Shown: positions 45,414 to 58,561, counted from the first letter of the stretch. The stretch is DNA of 64,000 nt from Oxytricha trifallax (GCA_000711775.1 ARYC01017296.1:62001-126000), one strand, 5' to 3'. A program made the numbers and translations. Notes: generated by a model from the sequence alone, not told the origin.

Positions 45414-48400
45414 ATGTAATCAAACCAAAGAAATTAAACTCCTCACCAAAGTCCATATGATGATCCGCTTGACGACTTAACAAATGCTGAAAATCCTGCC
45501 ATGAGAAATTTTTCAAACTTAACTACTGATGATTTATAGATTCAAGTCAGAACTCACTTACAGTCATAGATTTAAGATTAAATGCCTGATGGTAATGAGG
45601 CTTACTCTGACAACTCGAATGTGATATATATTTAAAAAAACTAATGATTTTTTATAAAACGACTAAAATGTATTAAATTACCCTTTAAATTTAAATGTGC
45701 CCCACAATCCTTTGAGAGTTTTTTAAATGAGGCAAAATCAATCCTTGATAACTTACAATCACAATATTATAATCAACAATTCCCCACCTGCTCTAACAAT
45801 TAATGAAGCTTTAGATGGCGCTTCACTACAAAATATTGAGTCTAATTAAAATCCCAACTTTTTTCAGTCATTTTATTGTATTTTTTAATTATTAATGCCT
45901 ATGAACTCATATTTTTTGGGCATTTTGAAAATATATTTTTATTCTATTTTTTATAAAATAAAGATAATAAATTCAAGGCTTGTGGTTAAGATTAACATCA
46001 TTAAATATTTAGACTTATAGTTTGAATTCATATCACGTAGTAATGGAAATTGTGCCCATTTATTAACACTTATATTAAAATTTTAGCCATAATTATATTT
46101 CAACTGAGTTTTACTATCAATTTAGATTATATCCCTTCTTAATCGTAAAAAATCATAAATTAAGCAGATAATGAAAATCAATCATTATAGTAATAGTATT
46201 ATATATAATAAAAATTTGATTTTAAATGATTAGGATCCAGCTGCATCGTAATCCTCATAGAATCTTTCTGTTGTCAATTCTGATGAAGAGAGGAAGAGCA
46301 TCAATCAAAAGTTAAATATTACCATTCATGAATTTATTTTTTATAATTTTAAAAAATTCCAAGACCAAATTAAATATTAATTTATTCTTTAATTACTATC
46401 TATATATCATTTCATGTTTTAATAATTATTATTTTTGCTAATGCTTCTGTTGATAAAAAGCCGAGAAGGAATCGTGAGACCCGATTGGAAAAAGAGCAAT
46501 CAAAACCCCAAAACCCCTTAATGAGGTTTATAAGTGCTTTGATTTGTAGAGTATAGTAGTGGTCTAAATGGGGTTAGTAGAAATATGAGGCCAATTTGGA
46601 AATTGAGAAATAAAAAAAGCGAAATTATGCTCCATTTTATGATGAAAATAATCTAGATTTAATGCTTAAGCTTAGGTATGGTACAAGTATTAAAAAATTA
46701 TTCAAACCAAATTTGAATTATGCAGCTATAGCAAATCTCCTCTACAAGAATGCCTCAACTGTTAGGTATTACTGCATGTTAGCCGTTGAGCATTATAATT
46801 CTGGCACTAAAAAACATCCTGCAAGAAAATAAAAGTTCACTCAAGCTCATATTGACTAACTCTGTGACTCTTAGACTTTAAAGTATTGGCCACACTTTCC
46901 ACTTGACTAGCGAGCTCTAATGTTTCATCGCAGGTTTCCTGACATGCGTATCTCTCCTTAGGCTATAGCCAATATTTATAGAAGAAATGGTATTACTTTC
47001 AAGACTGTTAACAGAGTGAAGAGAGTGATTGATTTTACAGTGTAATTTTTTAGTAATAATAATTAAATCTATAAATATATATATATGATTAAATGCAGAG
47101 AACTATTAATAATAATTTAAAGTTAATACTCGATGATGAAGCTGTACTTACCTTCAACACCTTTATTAGAGAATTATAGTTCAAGAAAATCTGATTGTAT
47201 AGAAATTAATGACTAAAAAGTGAAGGTTGTTATCAATGCAATTTTAGCTTGAATTAACGAAGTTACAAGCTTAGAAAGCTATTTTATTTATTCACGCTCT
47301 ATTAAGCGAGAATAGTAGATAGAGATCCAAAATAAGCTCAGAGAGAAGTATGGCAATTAAGAGATCATCCTGTTTGTTGACAACCTCTCAGTTCATAAGA
47401 CTAAGGAGTCTAAGAAAGCTTATGAAGAGTTAAACATAACTCCTGTATATAACGTTCCCTATAGCCAACAGTTTAATATAATCAAATTCAATTGGAGTTA
47501 AATTAAGACTTACTACAAGAAACTGCTGCTGTATCACTTTATGCATGACTTGCCTATAGATACAGTAGACTTTATTCAGAGAACCTGCAAGAGAGTGAGC
47601 ATAGATTAAACAACAGTTTGTGCGAGGGAAGGAAGAATGAATGTTAATAAATAACGTCTAGATTTAAATGAATGAATAAGTTCACAAATTAATCTAACCC
47701 ACTAATAGATTTGGCTTATCTTTCTTCTTCTCTTTCTAATGGCTTGCTTGGGCCCATAGTTTTACTCTTGGTGCCAGCTCCTGCATCTATGTTCATTTCA
47801 TCTGGCTTTTAAACATTTTTATAAAGTCTCTAGTTCACTTCATGAATAATCTATGACTTTCTCTCTCACTGTGAACCTTCCCAAGTTTTTCATAAGGAAT
47901 ATACCAGTTCCAGGTTTCCTCACAAAATTATGAATCAAAGCTTACTAGAGAGGTAAGGATGTTTCTTAAGCTCCGCTAGGCAGTAATTACTTTTTAGTAT
48001 GCCTTGCTTCTTTTAATCTTCAGGAGAAATTGAATAGCGTTTCTTGTGAGCTTCTTCAATGATCTCTCTGATATAACTCTCTCTTAAAATGCCAAGAATA
48101 CCAAAGAATAAGCTCCCTTCAGGAAGTTTGTTAGAGAGTTGTTTATTGGTAGGATGATTAACTACAAACATTTAATCTTTCATCGCATCTTTTAGAGATT
48201 AGTAATTGTAATCTCAGGGTAATTTGGTTTTTCTCTCAGCTTAATTTCATTGTTTTAAAGGCATTCTACTCATCACAGCGAATTGCTTTAAAGAATAAAA
48301 TTTCGATACCTTTAATCGTAGTATGGTATAATCCCACTATATTTTATGATAAAGTATATGTGACATAGTTACCATTTTGAGCAGGTATTGATAGAAATCT

Positions 48401-51400
48401 ATCTAATTTCTAAATTTTGAGATCATTTCGTAATCTGCAACCCTCTTCATTGGAGTACTTATAAATTATATCCTTGTTTCTTCTGTTTTTATTGAATTCA
48501 AATTATAATATAAAACCCCATGGATCAATTAAGACTCGAAGATTGGGGTTAAGATCAATTAAATTAAAAAATAATTATCATTGGCGAATAATAATAATGT
48601 TTGGGCTAATTATTAAAACTATTGGCTTGATTTATTGTTTCTATAATATAATCTAATCAGGGTGTGTAAATTTGTTTTTAATCAAATTATTTATATTTTC
48701 AGCCAATAATTATGAATTATTAATTTAATTGTTCTTAACTCCAATTCTCATATCTTTATTGATCTATGGAGTTTTATTAAGGTCTGGATTCTACTGTTTA
48801 AAATCTTAGTATTAAATAATTGATCGGGGGTCCCCAGAGACCTCAATGTGATCAAATTATTATTATTATTATTACTAATATACTAAGTAATTCAAACTTG
48901 AGAAATAATAAAAGCTTTATAATATATAAATTTAATTTTGAATTAAAACTTGGCGACTAACTTAAAATCGAAAAGATGTTTCTCTAGGTACTGGAAAATC
49001 ATAGCTAAGCTTTGGCTTAACTAAAAAGCAAAAGATCATATATGTAGAAGAGGGAGGAAGAGCTAAGTGCCTTTGAGTTATTAACAGAGGTCTTCAAATT
49101 TAAGTTTAAATTAAGACAGATTGTAGAGATGGGAGTCTAAAAACTCATTGAAGATGTTGAGGAAGTAAAAGAATTGCTACTAGTTGAAAAGATAAAAACA
49201 ATTTAATGCTAAGACTGAGAAGAAATTATAATAGAACTAAATAGAAATGAAGATATGACTCATTTAATCTTAGTAGTTGCATTGGAAATTAGTTACAAAC
49301 AAGTGTTCCTTACAAGAAAAAGCTAATTGTGGTCGATTAATATTCATTAAAGTTCTACTCTTTCAGTTATCTTATTAAGAATGAAGAGTATTAAAATTAA
49401 TTTGGAAAACGAAGACATGATTCTTAGATAGGTTTAAAGAAGACACTGCAAGAATTTGCTAAAGGAAGATGATGTCCTATTAAGCTATGTTTTTGAAGAA
49501 CTAAGTCTCAAAAATTATTGAAATGAATCTAAGAGATTTTCTTTATCAAAATAAATTCCCTAACGACTTAAATGTTATTCTATTAGATATGACTGAGGGT
49601 GTCAAAGAGTTGCTTGAACTTAGATATGTTCATTGAGATTTGAAGCCTAAAAATATAATGCTGAACAACTGCCCATTAGTAGTAGTTATCGATTTCAAAA
49701 GAGCCTAATGATAAGAGATTGTATCCTTAGCAAAGGTTTTAGAACCAAAAATAAAGTTAATTTCCAATCAGGAAAATGGACAAATAGCTCTTTCTATTGG
49801 CTTATATGTGCTTTAAATGTATTTATATCAGATAGATATGGAAAAAATGTCTAACTTTGAAACAAATTATGAAGAATAATCAATCAGTTAGTGTAGAAGC
49901 ATTTAAAGCAAGAAGATGCATGCAAAGATAATAAAAGAATGGTTGGTATGATCTTCGTGAAAGCTCACTCCATTCATAAACAATCATTAAATGACATCTT
50001 AGATCCACTAAAGAAAGCAAGATTCAAGAGATACAACAAAAAGACAAACAGAAAAAATTCGTTTGAATTTAATAACCTTAGATACATTAAAAAGACCAAA
50101 AATTCATTTAAAATCTGCTTTTTCTTAACTAACCCCATTAAGACCCTATCTATGCCCTAAAAATCAATTGCACTCATAAAGATTATTATAGGTTTATGGG
50201 GGTTTTTAATCCAGAAAGAGCTCAGCTCTAGTTAATCAATAGTCAATCTCATAAAACAACATCGACGATTAATAAAAGCCAAGATCTAACATGAGGGAGG
50301 GTCAAGACTCCTCCAAGTTTGACTATGACTCTAAGGAGAAATACGATTAACAAATCAACAATAACTCAAAAATGATTACTGAGATAACATAGAAGCTTAT
50401 TGTTTAATAAATGTTTTTATGTAAAAATAAAGAATATAAATTTGTTGGTTATATTTAGATTTATAAATTGATCTCATATTTATTTTATATTGAATTTATG
50501 GTAAATATTACTTAATTATAATTCAAATTGAGCAATAAAGACTTAAGTGTGAAGAGCAACAGTGATATAGAAGAAGCTATAAGGATCTAGTAAGATGTGT
50601 AGAAGATCTTTGAGCAAGCATTTATATGGTGCAAAAATAGTTATAAAAATAATCTGTGATTAGTTTTACAGAAATAATGAATAATATTTAACTAAGTTAC
50701 CCTATAAGTACGGATTGTATTTCTTCAATTCGATCAACTTAAATCGAGAGTCTAAACCTTAGAGAATGATCATATTCGCGATGTTAGAGAGAATTATCAT
50801 TTAGAGGAGGTTATTAAAATTCTTCAGACTTCCATTCTGAATTCTAAATCATCATTATTTTATAATATATTTAGTATGTTTTAATCATAATTTTATTTTT
50901 AATTTATAAAAATGTAGAAAAATCAATTTTTTATATTTATTTGCAGATAAATCGTTGAAAACTAACGGAAATGAAATATGATTAAATAAATTATATATAA
51001 AATTAAATTACGTATAATTCTGATGCATTTATTATAAATAATCTTAGTAAAATAAAACTTATTATAAAATATTTCATAAGTACCAAATTTTCTATTCCAA
51101 AATATAAGAATAAATCGAGATGTAATTTTTGGATTTTATTATTGTTCCAAACTCCTTGAAGTAAAGAAGCCAGAATCTGTATAGCAACCTTCTGTGAGTT
51201 TTTAAGATAATTAAAAGTTCCAGAACAGCAATAACAACACAACAACTCAAAATGCACACAGTAACAATAATAGGGTTTGAAAGACTTACACCAAAATATC
51301 TTATTAATTGATAAATAAAAAGGAAATTTCTTAAATTTAAATATTACTTTAGCCCAATAATTATTATTTTATTGATAATTTTCATTGCTATTGTTTTAAC

Positions 51401-51709
51401 AAAGATGATGGGCCTAACTCTCAAGATAGAGTTAACTAAATTTAAGAAAGCAATATGTTGGAAACTGATTAATTCTAATAAGTGTAGTAAAATTTGAGTC
51501 AAGAGAAGTTACCTCCATTGTTAGATTTGTCAGATTCCACTTAGATAATGAATTCTGAGTTTGTTACTCAATGTTTTCACAGAGTTCATGATTACTAGAA
51601 GCACTTGAAAAGTAAAATTGAAGAGATAAGAAAGAATAAGTATGAGGCATTACTCAAGTAATTGTCAGAGCTAGAATCAAATCAGGATGTCGTTAAGAAG
51701 AGCATTTGA
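45414..51709 (+). CDS. Gene L: Q/N-rich J/K-type protein in about eight MDSs, split by TBE2
   Basis: Start ATG 45414 (MQSNQRNQTPHQSPYDDPLD), stop TGA 51707-51709. MDSs: 45414-45623, 45704-45848, 46229-46311, 46456-46500 plus 50211-about 50395, about 50528-50620, 50720-50850, 51140-51277 and 51398-51709. Pointers join the first four in frame: AATGTG (45618/45704), ATTA (45845/46229) and AAAAG (46307/46456). TBE2 then interrupts the fourth block, and removing it with one AAT reads RLEKEQ-SRKSSA. The N-terminal half is low-complexity Q/N/S; later blocks look coiled-coil (FDQLKSRVQTLENDHIRDV; HLKSKIEEIRKNKYEALLKQ). N-terminal NPY/SPY-type and NITI/NIII motifs relate it to genes J and K. No known domain. 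Joins after the fourth block are not fully resolved. Confidence 0.7.
46585..47675 (+). pseudogene. TBE2 transposase relic
   Basis: Homologous to the TBE1 transposase across its length (YDENNLDLMLKLRYG; NRVKRVIDFT; LFVDNLSVHKTKE), ending at TGA 47673-47675. It is inactivated: the frame shifts after VIDFT near 47045-47100, TGA interrupts near 47195, and the third catalytic residue is lost, with NIIKFNWS near 47480 in place of NGIEFYWG (Glu to Lys). The first Asp (DDEAVLTF) and second Asp remain. Confidence 0.85.
47690..48450 (-). pseudogene. TBE2 22-kDa-type ORF relic
   Basis: The minus-strand reading starts near ATG 48450 (MKRVADYEMISK). Segments TIKGIEILFFKAIRC, PNYPEITITNL, KKRYSISPEDQKKQ, GTGIFLMK and MNIDAGAGTK align with the TBE1 copy but lie in different frames and include TGA codons. 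The change of frame between HPYLSSK and KPGTGIF occurs at the same place as in TBE1. Confidence 0.65.
48950..50160 (+). pseudogene. TBE2 zinc-finger/kinase ORF relic
   Basis: Kinase remnants include GVKELLELRYVH, then TGA in place of Arg of the HRD motif, then DLKPKNIMLN (about 49629-49660) and VVIDFKRAQ near 49690. The zinc-finger part is hardly recognisable. Frames change several times. Homologous in place to the TBE1 ORF at 14069-15639. Confidence 0.7.
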
Positions 51710-51804
51710 AAAATATGAAGATATTTTTAATATAAGAAATTAATATGAATATTTTAAGGAGATAACATGGACTTTTTCTTAAAAAGTTATTACTTTATAA
51801 ATAT

Positions 51805-51957
51805 ATTTATCAAAAAGAGGAAGTTTATTGTCCTAAAAAATCATAGATTTATCGAATTATGGAGAATTTAGTGCATTAAACAGTATTCTTTCTTTGACTT
51901 TTTCGGTCTTATCTCTTAAGTTGTGAATTATGATTGGCATTTCAATATCCAACTTTT
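51805..51957 (-). CDS. Orphan minus-strand MDS-like block
   Basis: The minus strand reads continuously through KLDIEMPIIIHNLRDKTEKV and KERILFNALNSPQFDKS to DNKLPLF with TAA/TAG as Gln, and has a balanced amino-acid composition unlike its AT-rich surroundings. It lies just after the stop of gene L on the opposite strand. No adjoining block was identified; it could be a scrambled or inverted MDS of a gene whose other pieces are elsewhere. Confidence 0.45.
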
Positions 51958-51959
51958 GA

Positions 51960-52860
51960 GTAATTTTTACATAAAATTAAAATTAATAATTTTATAAGCA
52001 AGCATCTATTATCATAAAGCTCAAATTTTCTTAATATTAATCAAATCTTAGATAAAATAGTTATAAATTTAAAGTATGAGTAATTTTTAGGGGAGAAGTC
52101 TTACAAAATCTAGTTTAATTATATAGCACTATTGCGATATCACTAAAAAGAATTCAATATTCAGAAAATGAAATTACAAAGGAAAACCATTTGACCTTTT
52201 AACTATTAATAGATATTGTGCATCGCTTCTAATTTATTCATTAAAATATATTTTAATATTTTAAGCAAAACATTTTTATAATACTGCAAAATGTCAAAAT
52301 TTGACTTATTGAGGTAGCTCTATCTTATTAAAACGATGCTGCTGTTTAGTAATTTAATTTATGAAAAATTAAATTTTGTGAAAAAAAGTTAAAAATCGAA
52401 ATTAAATTGTTTATATATGCCAAACTTAATAAATAAAAAATAGGGAATAGAATTTATTTTATTTACCTTGTATTATAAATTAATTTTTATAATCTATGCA
52501 ATCAAGAATATTCTGAAATTTTAGCTTTTTAAAAAATGCTTATTTGATAGCATTTTATCTTGAATAATAATTTTAAAATAACAGTTAACTGTTTTAAATG
52601 ATTAAAATAATATATAACAATATAACTTTCATATTTTGTGTTTAAATTGACCACCATTTTTCATAGCTAAAATATCTTTATCTTGATGAAAATACCAAGA
52701 AACAAGCGCTCTTATTAAATAATAATTTTTATGATTTTAACATTTATTAAAATATGAAATTTATTTTATTAAAATTTGCCTTGTAAAACTATTTTTATTA
52801 ATTGCTTGACAGTCTCATTTAAACTCTTGATAAAATGATGTAGTGCGCTTAAAAAGTAAA
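51960..52860. other. AT-rich region, no firm gene
   Basis: No block with a convincing composition. It lies between the orphan minus block and gene M. Confidence 0.35.
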
Positions 52861-52863
52861 ATT

Positions 52864-54677
52864 ATGATTGCTGCTGGAGACAAAGGATTGAAAATGCCTC
52901 TAAAGGCTTGGGAAGACTATCAAAAGGGTTGTAGTCAAAAGAGCATTAACTTGAGAGTTGAAGCTACACTGACCTTTGTCATTATTAACATTAGATAATT
53001 GTATGGCAAAGACTACAATGATGACTATTTATAAATCTACAATTTTAAATTTTAATTTTAACTCAACACAATTATTGTATTATATTAAAGCTGAGCAGAT
53101 ATATAATACTCTATCTAATAATTTTAAAATTAGAATTTTTAATGTTTGATTCAGTGGTGTATGATTAGTAAGCAGAAATTAAATGATGTTCGAGGGTATT
53201 GATTCACACAGTTGAAAATAAGATTTTATAATCATAAGATTGCCATAAATCAATAAATTTTTAACTCTTTGATGCATTAAATATTTGATGAATTATATTA
53301 TGAGAATTTTTATTTAATTAAGATTGTTTTTAATTACTTTTTTAATTAATATAGCAATAAATGTGTTTTTTATATGAGAATTATTGCTTATATAGAAATA
53401 TCCTTAAATTATAGAAATAATTTAAAATCAATATTTATTTTAAAACAATTTAAACTGCCTTATTTTCAATTGTATCTCAACACTTAGAGTTGAATGTTGT
53501 TCATAATGTAAATCTCAATTTTTAAAGAGGGACAAAAATAATTGATCTAAATAAATATATATTAATTTTAAATTTTTGAATTAAGCTTCATATTCTTATT
53601 CTCATTCTGTCTTAATTTATCATAGCCTTTGATTTCAATTCCAAAAAATCTATCTTATGGCATTGATACCAGACAAACAATACTAAATATTACTTTAAAC
53701 ATTATTTATAATGTTATTGATTTAATTTCTTTTGTATAAAGTTGTGCATCTTTTCCCTAAATTAATATTTAATTTCATGAACTATCATATAAATTTTTCA
53801 TCGGATACGGATGACAACTTATGTCTCTATTTTTTTATTTCATAAAAGTCATGTTAGTTGCACTTCCCTTTACGTATTATTATATATTCAATTTTTAATA
53901 ATTAGTTTTTATAAATATTTAAATTTCATTTATTTTCATCGACTAGACTGACAACCTTTTAATAATTTTAAGGCCACAAATTTTTTCTAATAGTTTTAAT
54001 TAATATCATTATCAATGATTTTTAAATTATCCGTTAACTTTTAAAATTATTGGTTTAATATTTTCCGTTTTTCACCTTTTATTATCTTTTTCAGTATTGT
54101 TTATTCCTTTTTTTAGATAAATAATAAATGAATTCTACAGGGTGCCTATTTGAATATCTTGAGTGATACTGATGGACTCTTTATATCTAATAGGGATGCT
54201 TAGAACAATGTTCTATATCCTTTTCTATAACTCTAATTACTAAGGGAAAATAAAATTTAAAATTACCTCGCCTGAAAAATATTTTAGAGATTGTCAGCCA
54301 GATCAGTATTATAAATATATTTCAAATTCTTAACTATAGCATCTTGACATATTTCTTAGAATTCACAAATCCTGTTGAAAATATTTTAAGTTTTAAGAAA
54401 GTTCAACTAGCATCAACAGAAGACATTGGGATGCATAATAATCTGAACAAGATTTACTTCAATTATCTTGTATTTTTTATGAATTCTATTCATCAACTCC
54501 CCAATACTTTTGCTTGAATATAGGGACCAGGTCATTTAAAAAAATAGGAATTTCTCACAAAAACTTGATCATCATAATCTAAATTTGTTAGGTATTGTGC
54601 CAAAAATTGACATGCCTCGAGGCTTTATATCCAATAGTTTATATACCCCTCTCTCCTGGTTATTAGCAGCTGATTGA
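52864..54677 (+). CDS. Gene M: protein of unknown function in at least four MDSs
   Basis: A possible start is ATG 52864 (MIAAGDKGLKMPLKAWEDYQ, then INLRVEATLTFVIINIRQLY). Later plus-strand blocks are about 54138-54245 (GAYLNILSDTDGLFISNRDA), about 54292-54513 (ISIINIFQILNYSILTYFLE; ILSFKKVQLASTEDIG; IYFNYLVFFMNSIHQLPN) and about 54588-54677 (IVPKIDMPRGFISNSLY, TPLSWLLAAD, TGA 54675-54677). About 1.1 kb of AT-rich DNA separates the first two blocks, so the first may belong to another gene. The third block is hydrophobic and could hold membrane helices. It converges tail-to-tail with R copy G (209-bp gap). No family recognised. Confidence 0.5.
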
Positions 54678-54886
54678 TTTTTATAATTATTTATAGCAAT
54701 TCAAATTTATTTAAACAGACTAATTAATATGATTTATTTTTAATTAAATATATAATTCTATCAATAAACAGGATAAGAAGATTAATCAGAGATAAAAGTC
54801 AATAATAATTCATTGACATTTTAGAAAAATAAAGGATTTTTATAATAATATAAAATCTAAATGCTTTAGGATGTTTAAAATTTTAT

Positions 54887-57805
54887 TCACTATAAAGGCT
54901 AATTAATATCTGGGAAGAATTCCTGAATGCTTTTAAAATTAAAGAAACAAAAAAGCAAAATATTATATTAAAATTAAAAAGTTATCATTTTGATAGCATT
55001 TTTTATGTAATATAATTACAATATTTATTAAAATAATATAATTATAGCAAGTCAATGAAGTAATTTCCATTAAAGTCTCTCTGAACTACTCCAAGAACTT
55101 AGGCAGAGTTATGTAGTAGAAATGCTTCTTAATTTAAAATCTATCCATTATATAGATTTTATTATATAAACAAATCATTTTAAATATCCTGAGTTGAGGC
55201 ATTTTCTTAATTGGGAGGTAAATCAAATACCAAAATATGTTTAGGGTTCTTCACCTGATACTTGCTGCTTTAGAATTATATAGCTAAGAACTTAATTATA
55301 AAGTGAGAGATCTTGGGCTACTAGAAGTTCGACATTATCAATATAATATAGATTAAATCCTAAGGTAATTGAACAAGAGACTAAGAATGATTGCTATATT
55401 GATATATTAGATTATTTATAAATATCTTAGAGTTATACAGCATTTAAACAGCCAAGTGGAACAGAATTAAGAAGTTGAACAGATTTAAAAAGAATACTTG
55501 CTTTGGGATCTCATCTTTCTCTGGGAAGCTTGGCTCTGATATTTTCAAAGGATTGATATACTATAATAATACAAAGTAGTTTAACTCATATAGCTCTGTA
55601 TCTTTGAAAACCCCATCATTTTTGCAATGTTTGGAGTTATTATTAATTATGAGATAATTTACTGGGAATTAGAGTTGAGCAACCTTTTGTGAGCTCCTCT
55701 TGACAATGGACCTCATGTCATTATCTATATTTACCAGATTTATTATGTTAAATATTATATTTCCTATTAATCTCTATGCCTCTCTATTGGAATCAAAAGC
55801 TCAATTTAAGTGTTATTCGTCTTGAACGTATAATTAAAATTTAATATAATAATAATAAATTACTTTATTATAAACTGTTCTTAAGTCTGTGCTCTTGCAG
55901 AAAGCGGAGGGATTTTGAGATTTGCGCTTTGATCATTCCTTGAAAATTAAAATTAATAATAATGATATTTTGAAACGTTAGAGTTTGTTTTCTGCATCGA
56001 GACCAATATTCTTATCATTAAATGCTCTTTTAAATGTTGTCTATTTGCTTCTGCTTTTTAGTTTCATACTTTATCTTGACATCATTTATAAATTTATGAT
56101 TACCATTATTTCATAATCTTTAAAAATTTGTAAAATATATGAAATTTTTTTTCATTGTTTGAAGCAATATTTTGGCAATTCATTTATATATTCAACTCAT
56201 TCTTTTCAAAATTACTTATTATATAATGAATTTACTATATTTTAAATTAACTATCACATAAAAATATCTGTTAATCTAATTATAAATATTAATTCCTTAA
56301 AATTTTAAATGATTAAATTTAACTCGCTCTAATTATACAATTTTAGCAAATTTATGTATTTTCCAATATTTAATAAATAAATTGTACATTATGATTAATA
56401 ACTTATACTTTACAAGTTTAAATCTACTGAGACAATAATAAATATAATTCATTTTTTTCGTAAATCTGGTATATCCTTAATTAATACTTTATTTTAATGC
56501 ATTTACAATTATAATGTTAATTACTAATTCCAATCTTTTTTGAATAAATATTGTCTGATAATTTATAAGATATACTACGATTAAATATTTGCCTCTGCTT
56601 GATATAGTATTTGCAGACCATTTAAACTTAAAATATTATTATTATAAGAGTTTCCAAATATGTAATCAGGCACTCAACATTCATATAGCTTCTACCTGAA
56701 AATCAAGAATTGGTAGGTTAATAAATAAATAAAATTAATAACTGTACATTAAGATTAATAATTTTAGCTATAATTATTTGGAAAAAAATAAAAACTAAGT
56801 GAACTTATTAAATTTTATTTATTAATTATATTATAAGTTATATTAAAATATAAAATATATGATTTTAATGATTAAAAAATTACTATTTAAATAATTAATA
56901 TAATTAATTAAAGAAGATACCATAAATAGAGTTATGAATATTATTTAAATTGATAAATAATATTTATAAAATGTTCTCTTGAGAATTGGGGAACTTGACT
57001 CCCAATTCTCAAGAGTGAGCCATTCCTTCTCAGTTTTAAATATCTGACTTGACTAGCTAGACTGATTGTAAGCGCTAGTGGTATGCTTAGTATTCACATG
57101 TATATTATAAAATAATTTATGAAAATGTATTGATCAATCATTGATTAGTCCAGGCAAAACTTACTCCTAAGTGAACATAACTATAATATTGCTGACTTAT
57201 TTTGAAGTGATCACTTTTTATTACGTGTCTGTGAGCAAGCCAAAGATGTGATGCAAGAATGAGATATATTTCAAAATTTTTGGCTATTAACCTCAAATAC
57301 TTTACTGCTCTTGCAATTTAATTAATGTGTGTAAGTGAAGGATTTAATTATTTCATCTTGGCTATTTACCATGTCTAAGAAAAGATATTTATATTCAATT
57401 TAACACATATAAATTATTAAAGTTATTTTACATATTATATTAAATGGCCTATGAAGTAGATAAGATATAGAATTTGTCTCTAATTCAAATTTATACTTTT
57501 TAACTCTTTTATAAATCTCATATTTTTTGTTTTTACATAATTTTTATCTATTAATATACTCTTAACCAACCTGTCTTTGCCAACTATATGATGCCTCTTA
57601 CTAATCTAAAATCATAAAAAGTTTAAGCCTAGGAGCTGGCCATATATCTATTTTTCATTTATTACTTTAATAAACTAATCTTGACTCCCTCAGCTTATTT
57701 GTATAGAGCTGCATATACTTTTATAAATGAAATTATAATAATAATGTACTCATTAGTTTTTCGAGAGATGTTCTTTTCCTTCTTGTGGAGACTATATTAC
57801 AGATA
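54887..57805 (-). pseudogene. R family copy G (minus strand)
   Basis: Close minus-strand relative of copies E and F. The tail at about 54940-54887 (EFFPDINQPLQ, stop 54887-54889) is preceded by blocks at 55150-55060 (MDRFQIKKHFYY-like), 55260-55190, 55340-55290, 55570-55430, 55740-55640 (VKRSSQKVAQL), 55830-55780, 56075-55880 (KSLRFLQEHR), 56700-56560, 57100-56990, 57400-57230, 57740-57630 and 57805-57755. Many blocks retain continuous frames, so G may be the least damaged of the E/F/G group, but the N-terminal block with DEYSDDEL was not seen. Unknown protein. Confidence 0.55.
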
Positions 57806-57809
57806 AATA

Positions 57810-58555
57810 TATTCTTAAATTATATTAGGTCAGTATATTAATAAAAATATAAAGAGATATTTTTTAATTTAAAGAATCTGTTACACTGTAGGAGCTAAAT
57901 TTATTTATGGAAATAATTTATAATTAATTAACTTGATGTAATATTCCGTTGCAAATAAACTTATGGAAACAATAATATAAATGCTTGATTGAAATAAATT
58001 GAAAATTATATAAGTTTTCTATTGGCGATATCGCATTGCTAAAGCAAATTTTACAAGACTGTAATTTTGAGTGATTTGTTTAATTAATAGTAATGCCAAA
58101 ATTAAAGTTTGTTTATCTCCGTCCATTAATGCGATAAAAAATTTCCAACATTATTAAACTCCAATTGATTTGAATTCTATGAGAAATTTATTTAATTATT
58201 TATGTTTCCACAAAGTTAACATCGATAAACTTTGATTATTAAATTATTAATTTTTAAATTATTTCCCAAATTAAATGTTTTTCTACAATATTAAATTAAT
58301 AATCTTAATATGATATTCGCCACATCCACAGATCTGGAAATCGTAATATTCCTTCCCTTAATATGGAGAATTATAGTATTAATTGTAAAGAAAAAAATCC
58401 TTAAATCATGAGAACTGCTTCAATTATTTCACATACCTAAGATATCAAATTTAAAATAACTAAGAATAAATAAAATTTATTAAACATTTCTTATTAAATG
58501 TGGTCATTATTTTAGAAATGTTTTCTTCACGGTGAATATTTTAATAATCCAGAAC
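57810..58555. other. AT-rich region, no gene seen
   Basis: Nothing with coding character or element termini. Confidence 0.35.
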
Positions 58556-58561
58556 CATGGG

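Larger units (their letters stand above)
46501..50207. mobile_element. TBE2: decayed telomere-bearing element (3707 bp)
   Basis: A perfect left end CAAAACCCCAAAACCCC (46501-46517) and a degenerate right end (TATGGGGGTTTTT to 50207) are flanked by AAT at 46498-46500 and 50208-50210. It carries relics of all three TBE genes in the standard order and orientations. It lies inside a coding block of gene L and must be removed for L to be read. Confidence 0.92.
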
